From Caminicella sporogenes DSM 14501 (GTDB taxonomy: Bacteria > Bacillota > Clostridia > Peptostreptococcales > Caminicellaceae), in NCBI RefSeq assembly GCF_900142285.1, contig NZ_FRAJ01000017.1:1-55590 (forward strand): a stretch of DNA of 55,590 nucleotides. Direction: 5' to 3'. The notes under the pieces are model-generated. The model was not told the origin of the DNA. It saw only the letters and a list, made by a program, of their open reading frames with translations, and made no database searches. The translations under genes were made by a program, and so were the position numbers. Numbering within the stretch: the first letter of the stretch is position 1; each line of letters begins with the position of its first letter. This document shows, piece by piece, positions 1 to 7,839 of this stretch.

Positions 1-24
1 GTTTTGAGAGAACAAACAAAAAAG

Positions 25-139
25 CAATTAATAGTTAATAATGAATAATGAATAGGTGTTAAAAGAACTTAAAATCATTTGATAATTTAGTATTTGTTGG
101 TTTTTTACTTATTAATTATTCACTATTAATTATTAATTG
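25..139. repeat. Imperfect long inverted repeat upstream of 5S (rRNA spacer)
   Basis: Arms at 25-55 and 108-139 are nearly reverse complementary (AT-rich, made of TTAATA/TGAATA units) and enclose about 52 nt. Lying directly before the 5S gene, this is probably the 23S-5S spacer, where such a stem could be an RNase III-type processing stalk. That role is inference; the 23S gene itself would lie to the left of the window. Confidence 0.5.
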
Positions 140-148
140 TTTTATAAG

Positions 149-265
149 TCCGGTGACTATAGCGAAGGGGATACACCTGTTCCCATACCGAACACAGAAG
201 TTAAGCCCTTCAGCGCCGATGGTACTTGGTGGGAGACCGCCTGGGAGAGTAGGTCGTTGCCGGTT
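149..265 (+). rRNA. rrf: 5S ribosomal RNA
   Basis: The ends CCGGTGAC and GTTGCCGG pair as helix I, and the interior carries the conserved stretches CCGAACACAGAAGTTAAG and GGTGGGAGA. Length is about 117 nt, normal for 5S. It is followed at once by an intrinsic terminator, so it is the last gene of an rRNA operon lying mostly outside the window. Confidence 0.97.
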
Positions 266-267
266 AT

Positions 268-314
268 AAAAATCCTCTGAGGAATTTAAAGATTCTTCAG
301 AGGATTTTGTTTTT
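268..314 (+). terminator. Intrinsic terminator of the rRNA operon
   Basis: The arms AAAATCCTCTGA and TCAGAGGATTTT enclose a short AT-rich loop and are followed by a run of T. It sits just past the 5S 3' end. Confidence 0.9.
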
Positions 315-638
315 TTGCTAAAAAATTCAAACAGGGGAATTAAAAATTAAAAATTGAGAATTAAAAGATTTTAGAGTAATGAATTTGAGTTGAGAATTAA
401 GTTAGTTGTTAGTGGTTAGTAGCAAAAGATTTTTTTACTACTAACTACTTGCCACTTACTATTAATTATTATTCCTAAGAAGTTTTAAAGTGTTTTAAAA
501 GACTAACTTTAAAAACACTGAGAGCTAAGAGCTGACAACATTGTCATGAAATATTGTTTCACGTGAAAACATCTATTAGCTGTTAAACTGTCAAATAGAA
601 ATTTTAATTATTTTTATATTCAAAATATAATAATTTTA
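315..638. other. Non-coding spacer with AT-rich repeats
   Basis: No credible gene is seen. The stretch holds short direct repeats of AATTAAAAATT type (315-400) and an imperfect inverted repeat at about 402-470 (TTAGTGGTTAGTAG facing CTACTAACTACTTGCC). It also holds the parS-like site listed separately and the upstream edge of the riboswitch promoter. Confidence 0.6.
555..570. promoter_or_regulatory. parS-like ParB (Spo0J) binding site
   Basis: TGTTTCACGTGAAAAC matches the Firmicute parS consensus TGTTNCACGTGAAACA except for the last two bases, and the central palindrome TTTCACGTGAAA is perfect. parS sites cluster near oriC, and the conserved gene order of this window is origin-proximal. ParB binding is inferred from sequence only. 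Confidence 0.7.
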
Positions 639-667
639 TTGACATGTACATAAAATATCCATATAAT
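639..667 (+). promoter_or_regulatory. Sigma-A promoter of the riboswitch-MFS unit
   Basis: TTGACA (639-644), a 17-nt spacer and TATAAT (662-667) form a full consensus promoter. It starts transcription shortly before the aptamer at 716, so the leader of the MFS gene is about 230 nt long. Confidence 0.85.
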
Positions 668-715
668 ATAAAAAAAATATGTAAAAAATATAACATATAA
701 AAAATAATATATAAA

Positions 716-853
716 ATGAGATTATGAGAGTGTGCCTATGGTTCTGGCTAAATGAGTCTAGTCCAAGTACTGCAGGCAAAAGTAAAGCTACACTTCTAGG
801 ATAAAAGCCTGGAAGACGAGTCTCATACATTAATTCGTCTTCTAGGTTTTTTT
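716..853 (+). promoter_or_regulatory. ykkC-family riboswitch with intrinsic terminator
   Basis: Conserved ykkC-type blocks occur in order: GTGTGCCTATGGTTCTGG (730s-740s), GTCTAGTCC (about 756-764), a closing ACAC (791-794) and AGGATAAAAGCCTGGAAGA (about 798-815). P1 is ATGAGA (716-721) with TCTCAT (821-826). A terminator follows with arms 808-819 (CCTGGAAGACGA) and 835-846 (TCGTCTTCTAGG) and T7. Its 5' arm overlaps the aptamer 3' core, the usual layout for ligand-dependent antitermination. Subclass (guanidine, ppGpp, PRPP or other) is not decided from sequence; an exporter-type MFS gene downstream fits guanidine but does not prove it. Confidence 0.75.
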
Positions 854-907
854 ATTTAAAAAACATGTTTGGGAGTTGAGAAAAGAGTAAAAATGGGGGA
901 ATAATTA

Positions 908-2131
908 ATGAATATATTAAAAAAAGTTTGGCCTTATTCTGGACTGCCAAAGGAAATATATATATTGTTTTTTGCAAGAGTTATTAATAGCATGGGAAAT
1001 TTTGTTTTTCCGTTTTTAGTTTTTTTCTTGACTGAAAAAATTGGATTAAGTGAGAGTAGAGTAGGCTTTTATAGGATGATAGCAGCAATGGTTTCAGTTC
1101 CAGGTACAATATTAGGAGGATTTTTATCTGATTATGTTGAAAGAAAAAAAATATTTATTGTATCACAAGCTCTTGCTGCGATATTTATAATACCTTGTGC
1201 TTTTTTAGGTGATTCGATTTTTGTTGCTTATTTATTAATAATAGCTACTTTTTTTGGTGGAGCTGCACCTCCAGCTAATAGTGCAATGATTACAGATTTG
1301 ACAAATCAAAAAAATAGGAAACAAGCATATGCTCTTTTATACTTAGGTATTAATATTGGTTTTGCAATTGGACCTTTAATAGCAGGATTTTTGTATAATA
1401 ATTATTTAAAATTGCTTTTTTTAGGAGATGCAATTACTACTTTTATTTCTTTAATATTAGTAGCAATTTTTGTTAAAGATACTAAACCAACAAAGAATGA
1501 AATTGAAGAAAGTTATAATTTAAATAATGAAGAAAAATCTGAAAAAGGAAATGTATTAGTTGTTTTTTTAAAAAGACCATCACTTTTGGCATTTTCAGCT
1601 ATATCAATAATAATATCTTTTGTTTATGCTCAATCAGATTTTGGAATACCATTGCAAATAAAAGAAATATTTGGATATAAGGGGCCAAAATATTATGGAG
1701 TTATAATGACAACTAATGCATTAGTAGTTGTTGGATTTACTACAATAGTTATTAATATTACAAAGAAAATTAGACCGGTTGTTAATATTATGATTGCTTT
1801 AATTTTATATGCAATTGGTTTTGGAATGATATATTTTATACATGATTTTTATATGTTTATTTTTTCAACAGTAATATGGAGTATAGGTGAAATAATTGCA
1901 GCTACAAATTCAGGAGTTTATATAGCAAATCATACTCCTATGTCTCATAGAGGAAGATTTAATTCTATATTACCTCTAATTATAGGTTCAGGTCGTGCTT
2001 TAAGTCCAGTTGTAATGGGATTATTTATAGAAATATATGGTATAAGAATGATTTGGCCAGTAATATTTATTTTATCTTTATTTGCAATATTTTTAATGTA
2101 TAATTTATATCTATTTGAAAAAAATAATTAA
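908..2131 (+). CDS. MFS transporter (drug/solute exporter type)
   Basis: The 407-aa protein is almost wholly hydrophobic with about 12 membrane segments split 6+6 by a charged loop near residues 193-215, as in the Major Facilitator Superfamily. The motif-A region DYVERKKIF follows TM2, and GGAAPPANSAMITDLT lies around TM4. The start is ATG after GGGGGA. It is the only gene between the ykkC-type riboswitch and a terminator-like hairpin, so it is the likely riboswitch target. Substrate is unknown; if the aptamer binds guanidine, guanidine export would be the natural guess, although SMR proteins are the usual guanidine exporters. Confidence 0.85.
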   Translation: MNILKKVWPYSGLPKEIYILFFARVINSMGNFVFPFLVFFLTEKIGLSESRVGFYRMIAAMVSVPGTILGGFLSDYVERKKIFIVSQALAAIFIIPCAFLGDSIFVAYLLIIATFFGGAAPPANSAMITDLTNQKNRKQAYALLYLGINIGFAIGPLIAGFLYNNYLKLLFLGDAITTFISLILVAIFVKDTKPTKNEIEESYNLNNEEKSEKGNVLVVFLKRPSLLAFSAISIIISFVYAQSDFGIPLQIKEIFGYKGPKYYGVIMTTNALVVVGFTTIVINITKKIRPVVNIMIALILYAIGFGMIYFIHDFYMFIFSTVIWSIGEIIAATNSGVYIANHTPMSHRGRFNSILPLIIGSGRALSPVVMGLFIEIYGIRMIWPVIFILSLFAIFLMYNLYLFEKNN

Positions 2132-2164
2132 AATTTGATTGAAAAAAATAAAGTATGAAGTTAA

Positions 2165-2209
2165 AATATAATTAGATATTTAGATAAATATCTAATTATA
2201 TTTTTTTTT
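2165..2209 (+). terminator. Perfect 17-bp hairpin with T-run, possible operator
   Basis: The arms 2165-2181 and 2186-2202 are perfectly complementary around an AGAT loop and are followed by nine T. It can terminate the MFS transcript. Because it ends only about 20 nt before the ArsR-family start, the palindrome could also be that repressor's operator. The stem is almost all A/T. Confidence 0.65.
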
Positions 2210-2227
2210 ACTAAAGGATGTGGCAAA

Positions 2228-2488
2228 TTGAATAGAGTATTTAAAGCATTATCAGACCCTACAAGAAGAAGGATTTTAAAATTACTTAGAGAAGAAGATT
2301 TAACAGCAGGAGAAATAGCCGAATATTTTAATATAAGTAAACCATCTATAAGTCATCATTTAAATATATTAAAAAATGCTGATTTAGTATTTGCTGAAAA
2401 ACAAGGACAAAAAATATTATATTCTTTAAATACGACAGCAATTCAAGAAATAATTAAATGGTTTTTTGATTTTTTAGAAATTGATTAA
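2228..2488 (+). CDS. sdpR: ArsR/SmtB-family repressor, SdpR type
   Basis: The 86-aa winged-helix protein has MNRVFKALSDPTRRRILKLL at the N-terminus and the recognition-helix segment NISKPSISHHLNILK, typical of the SdpR branch of ArsR regulators. It has no cysteine metal-site motif. The start is TTG after AAAGGA; nearby ATG and GTG triplets are out of frame. In B. subtilis SdpR represses its own operon with sdpI and is sequestered at the membrane by SdpI. The two downstream genes fit that arrangement, with one DUF3784 gene inserted between. Confidence 0.85.
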   Translation: MNRVFKALSDPTRRRILKLLREEDLTAGEIAEYFNISKPSISHHLNILKNADLVFAEKQGQKILYSLNTTAIQEIIKWFFDFLEID

Positions 2489-2554
2489 ATATAAAAAGTC
2501 ATGTAAAAGTATTTGTAGTTTATAATTTGATTGTTAAGTAAGGAGGAGAATATT

Positions 2555-2860
2555 ATGAAAGTTGCAAATATTATATTTGCAATTGTAGGTATTTTTAATT
2601 TATTAATTGGTATATTATTGTATAAATACAATATGGTTGAAATGCTAGCAGGATACGATAAGAATAAAATTATTGATAAAGAAGGTTTAGCAAAGTGGAC
2701 AGGTGTAAATTTTATTTTAATGGGTTTAGCGATAATAGTTATTTCTGTTATAGGATTAATATTAAATTTTAATACAATTCTTTTTTTCATTATAACAGTA
2801 GTGGGCTTATGTGTTAGGATGATTATTGGAAATAAAAAATATGAAAAAACTAGAAATTAA
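2555..2860 (+). CDS. DUF3784-like small membrane protein
   Basis: The 101-aa protein has three hydrophobic segments (about residues 3-20, 46-68 and 73-90) and the motif DKEGLAKWTGVNFILMG between the first two, resembling DUF3784 family proteins found beside sdpI genes. The ATG at 2555 is chosen because AAGGAGGAG lies 8-9 nt upstream; a TTG 24 nt earlier lacks such a site. It lies 66 nt after sdpR and 21 nt before sdpI, so the three probably form one unit. Function is unknown. Confidence 0.75.
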   Translation: MKVANIIFAIVGIFNLLIGILLYKYNMVEMLAGYDKNKIIDKEGLAKWTGVNFILMGLAIIVISVIGLILNFNTILFFIITVVGLCVRMIIGNKKYEKTRN

Positions 2861-2881
2861 AATGGGAATGGAGAGAAGAAG

Positions 2882-3517
2882 ATGAAAATCAATAAATTTA
2901 TAATTATATTAATATTTTTGTCAATATTGGGGACCGTATTTATTTATAATAGTTTACCTGATAAAGTAGCTACTCATTTTGATTTTAGAGGACAGCCGGA
3001 TAAATATAGCAGTAAATCTTATGTAATTTTTACTTCATTATTACCTTTAGCAATATATTTATTTATGACTTTTTTACCTAGCATAGACCCTAAAAAAAAT
3101 TCTTATTTAAAGCATAAAAAAGCATATGAAGTAACAAAAATATCAATTGTCTTATTTATGATAGTTTTGAATTGGAGTATAATAATGATTGCATTAGGAT
3201 TTAATATTAATCTAAGTGTAATTGTAAGGATACTTATAGGGATACTATTTATAGTAATAGGAAATTTTATGAGTCAAATAAGACATAATTATTTCTTTGG
3301 AATAAAAACGCCTTGGACACTTGCTAGTGAATTTGTGTGGAAAAAAACGCATAGAGTAGGAGCATTTTCTTTTATAATAGGAGGATTATTGATTATAGTT
3401 ACTTCATTAACTAAAGGAATATTGGGATTAATTACTTTTATATTAGCTATGATAATAGTAATTTTTTATCCAATGTTGTATTCATATATAGAATTTAAAA
3501 AAATATCTAAAGAATAA
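2882..3517 (+). CDS. sdpI: SdpI-family membrane protein (immunity/signal sensor)
   Basis: The 211-aa protein has about six membrane segments. The N-terminal part (LPDKVATHFDFRGQPDKYSS) is the DUF1648 signature. The C-terminal part (YFFGIKTPWTLASEFVWKKT) is the SdpI signature. In B. subtilis SdpI gives immunity to the SdpC toxin and recruits SdpR to the membrane. No sdpABC toxin genes lie nearby, so here it may be a stand-alone immunity or envelope-stress module. The start ATG follows GGAGAGAAGA. Confidence 0.85.
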   Translation: MKINKFIIILIFLSILGTVFIYNSLPDKVATHFDFRGQPDKYSSKSYVIFTSLLPLAIYLFMTFLPSIDPKKNSYLKHKKAYEVTKISIVLFMIVLNWSIIMIALGFNINLSVIVRILIGILFIVIGNFMSQIRHNYFFGIKTPWTLASEFVWKKTHRVGAFSFIIGGLLIIVTSLTKGILGLITFILAMIIVIFYPMLYSYIEFKKISKE

Positions 3518-3536
3518 ATTTTATAAAGTAAAAAGT

Positions 3537-3576
3537 AAAACCATAGACATTTATTTGCTTGTCTATGGTTTTATTG
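3537..3576. terminator. Bidirectional terminator between sdpI and argH
   Basis: AAAACCATAGACA (3537-3549) pairs with TGTCTATGGTTTT (3560-3572). The hairpin is flanked by T on the + strand side and by A on the other, so it can serve both convergent genes. It overlaps the argH stop codon. Confidence 0.8.
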
Positions 3577-4945
3577 TTTTTAAGAAATTTTTAGCATTTT
3601 TAATCATATTTATTACATTTTTAGAAGATGTTGAGCCTAGAGAAATTTTAGATTCAATACAATTTTCAATTTTAACTTTTTCTAAAATATCATTTTCAAA
3701 ATGAGAAGAAAAATTTTTAAATTCATATAAACTTAGATTATCAATATTTTTATTATTTTGTATACAGTATAAAACCATTTTACCAACTATTTCATGAGCA
3801 TTTCTAAAAGGAATACCTTTTTTAACTAAATAATCGGCAACATCAGTTGCATTCATAAAACCTGATTTAGTAGCATTTTTCATATTATTCTTTTTTATTT
3901 TCATAGTACTTATCATTTCATTAAAAATTTTCAAACAAGGTTTTAAATTTTCTACTGTATCAAATAGGAGTGGCTTATCTTCTTGCATATCTTTATTATA
4001 TGCAAGTGGCAAAGATTTCATTATAGTTAATATATTAAATAAATTGCCATATATTCTTCCTGTTTTACCTCTTATAAGTTCAGCTACATCTGGATTTTTC
4101 TTTTGAGGCATTATAGAGCTTCCAGTACTATAACTGTCATCCATTTCAATAAAATTAAACTCACTAGAATTCCATATTATTAATTCTTCACAAAATCTAC
4201 TTAGGTGCATCATGATAATAGAAGATGCACTTAAAAATTCAATTATAAAATCTCTGTCACTAACTGCATCGAGAGAATTTTCACAAATTCCTTTAAAATT
4301 CAATTCATTAGCTATAAATTTTCTATCTGTATTATAAGATGTACCAGCTAAAGCACCTGCTCCAAGAGGTAGATAATCCATTCTATCGAGACAATCTATT
4401 AATCTTAGGTAATCTCTTTTAAACATTTGAAAATATGCCATAATGTGATAAGCTAAAGTTATTGGTTGTGCTCTTTGCAGGTGAGTGTAACCGGGCATAA
4501 TTGTATCTATATTTTTTTCACTAATATCAATTAAAGTTTTTAATAGTTTTTTTAGTAAATTACATATGTTGTTTATTTCTTCTTTAAGATATAGACGAAT
4601 ATCTACAGCAACTTGGTCATTTCTACTTCTAGCTGTATGTATTTTTTTACCAATTTCACCTATTTTATCTATAAGTAGTTTTTCGATATTCATATGAATA
4701 TCTTCATATTCTATTTTAAATTTTACTTTACCTTGTTCTATTTCTTTTAATATTTCTTTAAGAGCATTTATTATTTTTAAATTTTCTTCTTTTGTGATGA
4801 TATTAGATTTTTCAAGCATTTTAGCATGGGCTATACTTCCAGTTATATCTTGTTTATAAAGTTTTTTATCGAAATATATGGAAGCATTAAATTCATCGAC
4901 TAATTTTGCAGTAGATTTTGAAAATCTTCCACTCCAAAGTTTCAT
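3563..4945 (-). CDS. argH: Argininosuccinate lyase
   Basis: The 460-aa protein splits argininosuccinate to arginine and fumarate, the last step of arginine synthesis. [20 protein letters not shown] is the standard ArgH start. [36 protein letters not shown] and the fumarase/lyase signature [16 protein letters not shown] are all present. Length is normal. It overlaps argG by 4 nt (ATGA), so the two are translationally coupled. No other arg genes lie in the window. Confidence 0.97.
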   Translation of the reverse strand: MKLWSGRFSKSTAKLVDEFNASIYFDKKLYKQDITGSIAHAKMLEKSNIITKEENLKIINALKEILKEIEQGKVKFKIEYEDIHMNIEKLLIDKIGEIGKKIHTARSRNDQVAVDIRLYLKEEINNICNLLKKLLKTLIDISEKNIDTIMPGYTHLQRAQPITLAYHIMAYFQMFKRDYLRLIDCLDRMDYLPLGAGALAGTSYNTDRKFIANELNFKGICENSLDAVSDRDFIIEFLSASSIIMMHLSRFCEELIIWNSSEFNFIEMDDSYSTGSSIMPQKKNPDVAELIRGKTGRIYGNLFNILTIMKSLPLAYNKDMQEDKPLLFDTVENLKPCLKIFNEMISTMKIKKNNMKNATKSGFMNATDVADYLVKKGIPFRNAHEIVGKMVLYCIQNNKNIDNLSLYEFKNFSSHFENDILEKVKIENCIESKISLGSTSSKNVINMIKNAKNFLKTIKP

Positions 4946-6174
4946 ATTATTTGTTTCTCCTTTTTAAAATTTTCTTTTTTATAATTCATAAGTGAACGTA
5001 TTTTTATAGATAATGTAAATAAATTAATAAATCCTTCAGCATCTTTTTGATTATATACGTTATCTTCACCAAATGTTACGAAATCTTCATTATACAGTGA
5101 ATAAGGAGATTTTGTTCCCATGGCTTTACATGTGCCTTTATAAAGTTTTAATTTTACTGTACCAGTAACTACTTGTTGTGTACTGTCAATAAATTTATCT
5201 AAAGCTTCTTTAAGAGGGGTAAACCATAAACCATCGTAAACTAATTGAGCGTATTTTTCTGCTACTATTTTTTTAAAGCTAAGAGTAGGTCTATCTAATA
5301 CAAGTTTTTCTAATGCTTTATGAGCTTCATATAGTATTGTTCCACCGGGGGTTTCATATACTCCTCGTGATTTCATACCTACAAGTCTATTTTCTATAAT
5401 ATCAATAATTCCTATTCCATTTACACCGCCTATGTCATTGAGTTTATAAATTAAATCTACAGGTGAATATTTTTTTCCATCTATGGAAATAGGAACACCT
5501 TTTTCAAATTCAATTTCTATATAAGTAGGTTTATCGGGTGCATCTTGAGGTTTTACGCATATTTGATAAATATTTTCATCGTGTTCATTCCAAGGATTTT
5601 CTAAATTTCCACCTTCATGGCTTAAGTGCCATATATTTCTGTCACGACTGTAAATATCTTTTTTAGTAACAGGCACAGGTATATTATGTTTTAGTGCGTA
5701 GTCTATACAATCTTCTCTTGATTTTAAATTCCATTCACGCCAAGGAGCTATTATTTTTAGATGAGGATTTAAAGCTTTAATGGTAGCTTCAAAACGTACT
5801 TGGTCATTCCCTTTACCTGTTGCTCCATGTGCTATGGCAATAGCTTCTTCTTTTTCAGCTATTTCTACCAATTTTTTTGCAATTAAAGGTCGAGCAAATG
5901 ATGTTCCAAGTAAATAATCATCTTCGTATATAGCACCAGCTTTTAAAGTTGGGAAAATATAATCAGTAACAAATTCTTCTTTAACATCTACGATATATGC
6001 TTTATGTGCTCCAGTTGATAATGCCTTGTTTTTAACTAAAGTTAAATCTTCTTCTTGACCAACATCTACGCATACAGCAATAACATCAAAGTTGTATTCA
6101 TTTTTTAACCATTTTAAAATGACAGATGTGTCTAAGCCGCCGGAATAGGCTAAAATGACTTTTTCATTTTTCAT
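4942..6174 (-). CDS. argG: Argininosuccinate synthase
   Basis: The 410-aa ATP-dependent ligase joins citrulline and aspartate. The N-terminal P-loop AYSGGLDTS, the block [12 protein letters not shown] and the block SREDCIDYA identify type 1 ArgG. Translation is set at ATG 6174, where AGGAGG lies 8 nt upstream; an in-frame ATG 72 nt earlier would add a non-homologous tail. It is the first gene of argGH, driven by the promoter with ARG-box-like sequences listed next. Confidence 0.97.
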   Translation of the reverse strand: MKNEKVILAYSGGLDTSVILKWLKNEYNFDVIAVCVDVGQEEDLTLVKNKALSTGAHKAYIVDVKEEFVTDYIFPTLKAGAIYEDDYLLGTSFARPLIAKKLVEIAEKEEAIAIAHGATGKGNDQVRFEATIKALNPHLKIIAPWREWNLKSREDCIDYALKHNIPVPVTKKDIYSRDRNIWHLSHEGGNLENPWNEHDENIYQICVKPQDAPDKPTYIEIEFEKGVPISIDGKKYSPVDLIYKLNDIGGVNGIGIIDIIENRLVGMKSRGVYETPGGTILYEAHKALEKLVLDRPTLSFKKIVAEKYAQLVYDGLWFTPLKEALDKFIDSTQQVVTGTVKLKLYKGTCKAMGTKSPYSLYNEDFVTFGEDNVYNQKDAEGFINLFTLSIKIRSLMNYKKENFKKEKQII

Positions 6175-6205
6175 AAAAATACCTCCTGATGTATTTTTAT
6201 AAAAT

Positions 6206-6265
6206 ATTATAACAGAAAAGAAATTTAATTCAATATAAATATACAAAAAAATTAATAAATATACA
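6206..6265 (-). promoter_or_regulatory. argG promoter with two ARG-box-like sequences
   Basis: On the minus strand, TTGAAT (6233-6228), a 16-nt spacer and TATAAT (6211-6206) form a promoter. Two sequences close to the ArgR consensus TGNATWWWWATNCA lie at 6265-6252 (TGTATATTTATTAA) and 6245-6232 (TGTATATTTATATT), exactly 20 bp apart, the second overlapping the -35. AT-rich context makes chance matches possible, and no argR gene is in the window. Confidence 0.5.
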
Positions 6266-6355
6266 TAAAAAATATATGCTGATTATTCATTTTTATATAG
6301 ATTTTATGTTAAAAAAATATCAGAATGACGGCTGAGAAATCAGAAGATTCCAACA

Positions 6356-6384
6356 TTGACAAAACAATTTTTATAATATAAAAT
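6356..6384 (+). promoter_or_regulatory. Promoter of the GntR-family regulator gene
   Basis: TTGACA (6356-6361), a 17-nt spacer and TAAAAT (6379-6384) lie 65 nt before the start codon. The stretch just downstream holds the loose dyad GGATAC/GTAAC, a possible autoregulatory site. Confidence 0.7.
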
Positions 6385-6448
6385 ATACACGGATACAAAA
6401 AATGTAACTTTTAGTGTAGATTAATGGTTTCAAATTTTGGAGGAAAAA

Positions 6449-7105
6449 ATGGACAGTATATTTAATGATAAAAAGGAAAATAGGTCTTTAACTTCAATAA
6501 TTTTTGATAAAATAAGAGAAGATATTTTAATTGGAAAGTATTCTCGTGGTGAGAAGATTGTAGAAGCTAAACTTGCAGAAGAATTAGGTGTTAGTCGTAC
6601 TCCTGTAAGAGAAGCTTTAAAGCAGTTAGAATTAGATGGTCTTGTTGAAAATATACCTAATAGAGGAGTAATAGTTAAAGGTATAACTAAACAAGATATA
6701 CAGGATATATATACTCTTAGAATTGCTATAGAAGGTATAGCTGTAAAATGGGCAATAGAAAGAATGGATGATAGTGATTTAGAAAAACTTAAAGATATAT
6801 TTGAACTTATGGAATTTTATACATTTAAAAAGGATTTAGATAAGATTGCAGAATTAAATACTAGATTTCATGAAACCATTTATAAAGCAACTAAAAGTAG
6901 ATATTTAGAGCAAATACTTAAAGATTTTCAGTTTTTTATGAAAACAACTAGATATAAATCATTGAGAACTGAAGGTAGAATGGAAAGTGCTCTTGAAGAA
7001 CATAGAGAAATTTTAAATGCTTTCATTAATAGGGATGTTGGTCAAGCTGTAAAAGCAATATTAAAACATGTAAATAATTCTAAAAAAAATGCTGAAAATT
7101 TTTAA
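6449..7105 (+). CDS. GntR-family transcriptional regulator, FadR/FCD subfamily
   Basis: The 218-aa protein has an N-terminal winged helix (KIREDILIGKYSRGEKIVEAKLAEELGVSRTPVREALKQL, described here in pieces: operator helix VSRTPVREALKQLE). Its all-helical C-terminal FCD domain has the likely metal/effector histidines in FHETIY, EHREIL and KHVNN. ATG 6449 is chosen because TTGGAGGA sits just upstream; the TTG at 6437 is part of that ribosome site. FCD regulators usually sense organic acids or sugar acids; the target here is unknown. A terminator separates it from niaR, so it may act elsewhere. Confidence 0.88.
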   Translation: MDSIFNDKKENRSLTSIIFDKIREDILIGKYSRGEKIVEAKLAEELGVSRTPVREALKQLELDGLVENIPNRGVIVKGITKQDIQDIYTLRIAIEGIAVKWAIERMDDSDLEKLKDIFELMEFYTFKKDLDKIAELNTRFHETIYKATKSRYLEQILKDFQFFMKTTRYKSLRTEGRMESALEEHREILNAFINRDVGQAVKAILKHVNNSKKNAENF

Positions 7106-7133
7106 AAGGCTACCTGTTTAGGTAGTCTTTTAA
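7104..7133 (+). terminator. Terminator after the GntR gene
   Basis: AAAAGGCTACCT pairs with AGGTAGTCTTTT around a GTTT loop, beginning at the stop codon of the GntR gene. Confidence 0.75.
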
Positions 7134-7169
7134 AATAGATTATAAAAAGGAATGAAAGAAGGTGAAAGA

Positions 7170-7691
7170 TTGACTGATGAAAGAAGAGATAAAATTTTAG
7201 ATGTATTGAATAGTATTAATGAACCTATAACTGGCTCGGAACTTGCTAAAATATTTAATGTGAGTAGACAAGTTATTGTGCAGGATATAGCTGTTTTGAG
7301 AGCAAAAGGCATTAATATTTTAGCTACATCAAATGGATATTATATACCTAAACCTATTCAAAATAATGACAATATAAGGACAATAGTATGTAGTCATAGC
7401 GGATATAAATCTATTGAAGAAGAATTAAAGATTTTAATAGATATGGGTGCAAAAGTTCTCGATGTAATAGTAATGCATCCTGTATATGGAGAAATAAGAT
7501 GTCCTTTGATGATAAAAAGCAGGTATGACTTAGGTAAATTTATAGAAAAGGTAAAGGATGCTAAGGCAGAACCATTGTCTTCACTTACGGGTGGAGAACA
7601 TATTCATACAATAGAAATACCTAATGAAAAAGTATATGATATTATACTTAAGAAATTAGATGAAAAAGGGTTTTTAATAAAGGATTGCTAG
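7170..7691 (+). CDS. niaR: NiaR (YrxA) niacin-responsive repressor of NAD synthesis
   Basis: The 173-aa protein has an N-terminal HTH_11 domain (GSELAKIFNVSRQVIVQDIA) and a C-terminal 3H domain carrying the three conserved histidines: VVCSHSGY... earlier, VIVMHPVYGEI, and TGGEHIHTIEIP. NiaR family members repress NAD synthesis and niacin uptake genes when nicotinic acid is present. The TTG at 7170 is preferred because AGAAGGTGAAAG lies 5-10 nt upstream; the ATG at 7152 has its purine run directly abutting. nadABC follows, matching the regulon. Confidence 0.92.
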   Translation: MTDERRDKILDVLNSINEPITGSELAKIFNVSRQVIVQDIAVLRAKGINILATSNGYYIPKPIQNNDNIRTIVCSHSGYKSIEEELKILIDMGAKVLDVIVMHPVYGEIRCPLMIKSRYDLGKFIEKVKDAKAEPLSSLTGGEHIHTIEIPNEKVYDIILKKLDEKGFLIKDC

Positions 7692-7720
7692 AGGTTTCTT
7701 TTTTATATATAATAGTGACA

Positions 7721-7816
7721 AGACAGATGTAAATACAGTCAATGATTTTTTTGTATTATAAATTTTAATTAAGCATTATGTAAAAAATAATATAAAAATT
7801 ATATGTCTGTAAATAT
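7721..7816 (+). promoter_or_regulatory. nadA upstream region with candidate NiaR operators
   Basis: Two sites share TGTAAATA: AGACAGATGTAAATACAGTC at 7721-7740 and TCTGTAAATATA at 7805-7816, flanking an AT-rich stretch that should hold the nadA promoter. The first resembles the ACAG/TGT elements described for NiaR. Assignment is by position and partial similarity. Confidence 0.45.
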
Positions 7817-7839
7817 AAATCGGGAGAGGAGATAAATAA

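Noticed and set aside
636-830. 64-aa minus-strand frame over the promoter and riboswitch
   Set aside because: It overlaps a consensus promoter and conserved aptamer sequence, and has no protein similarity or ribosome site.
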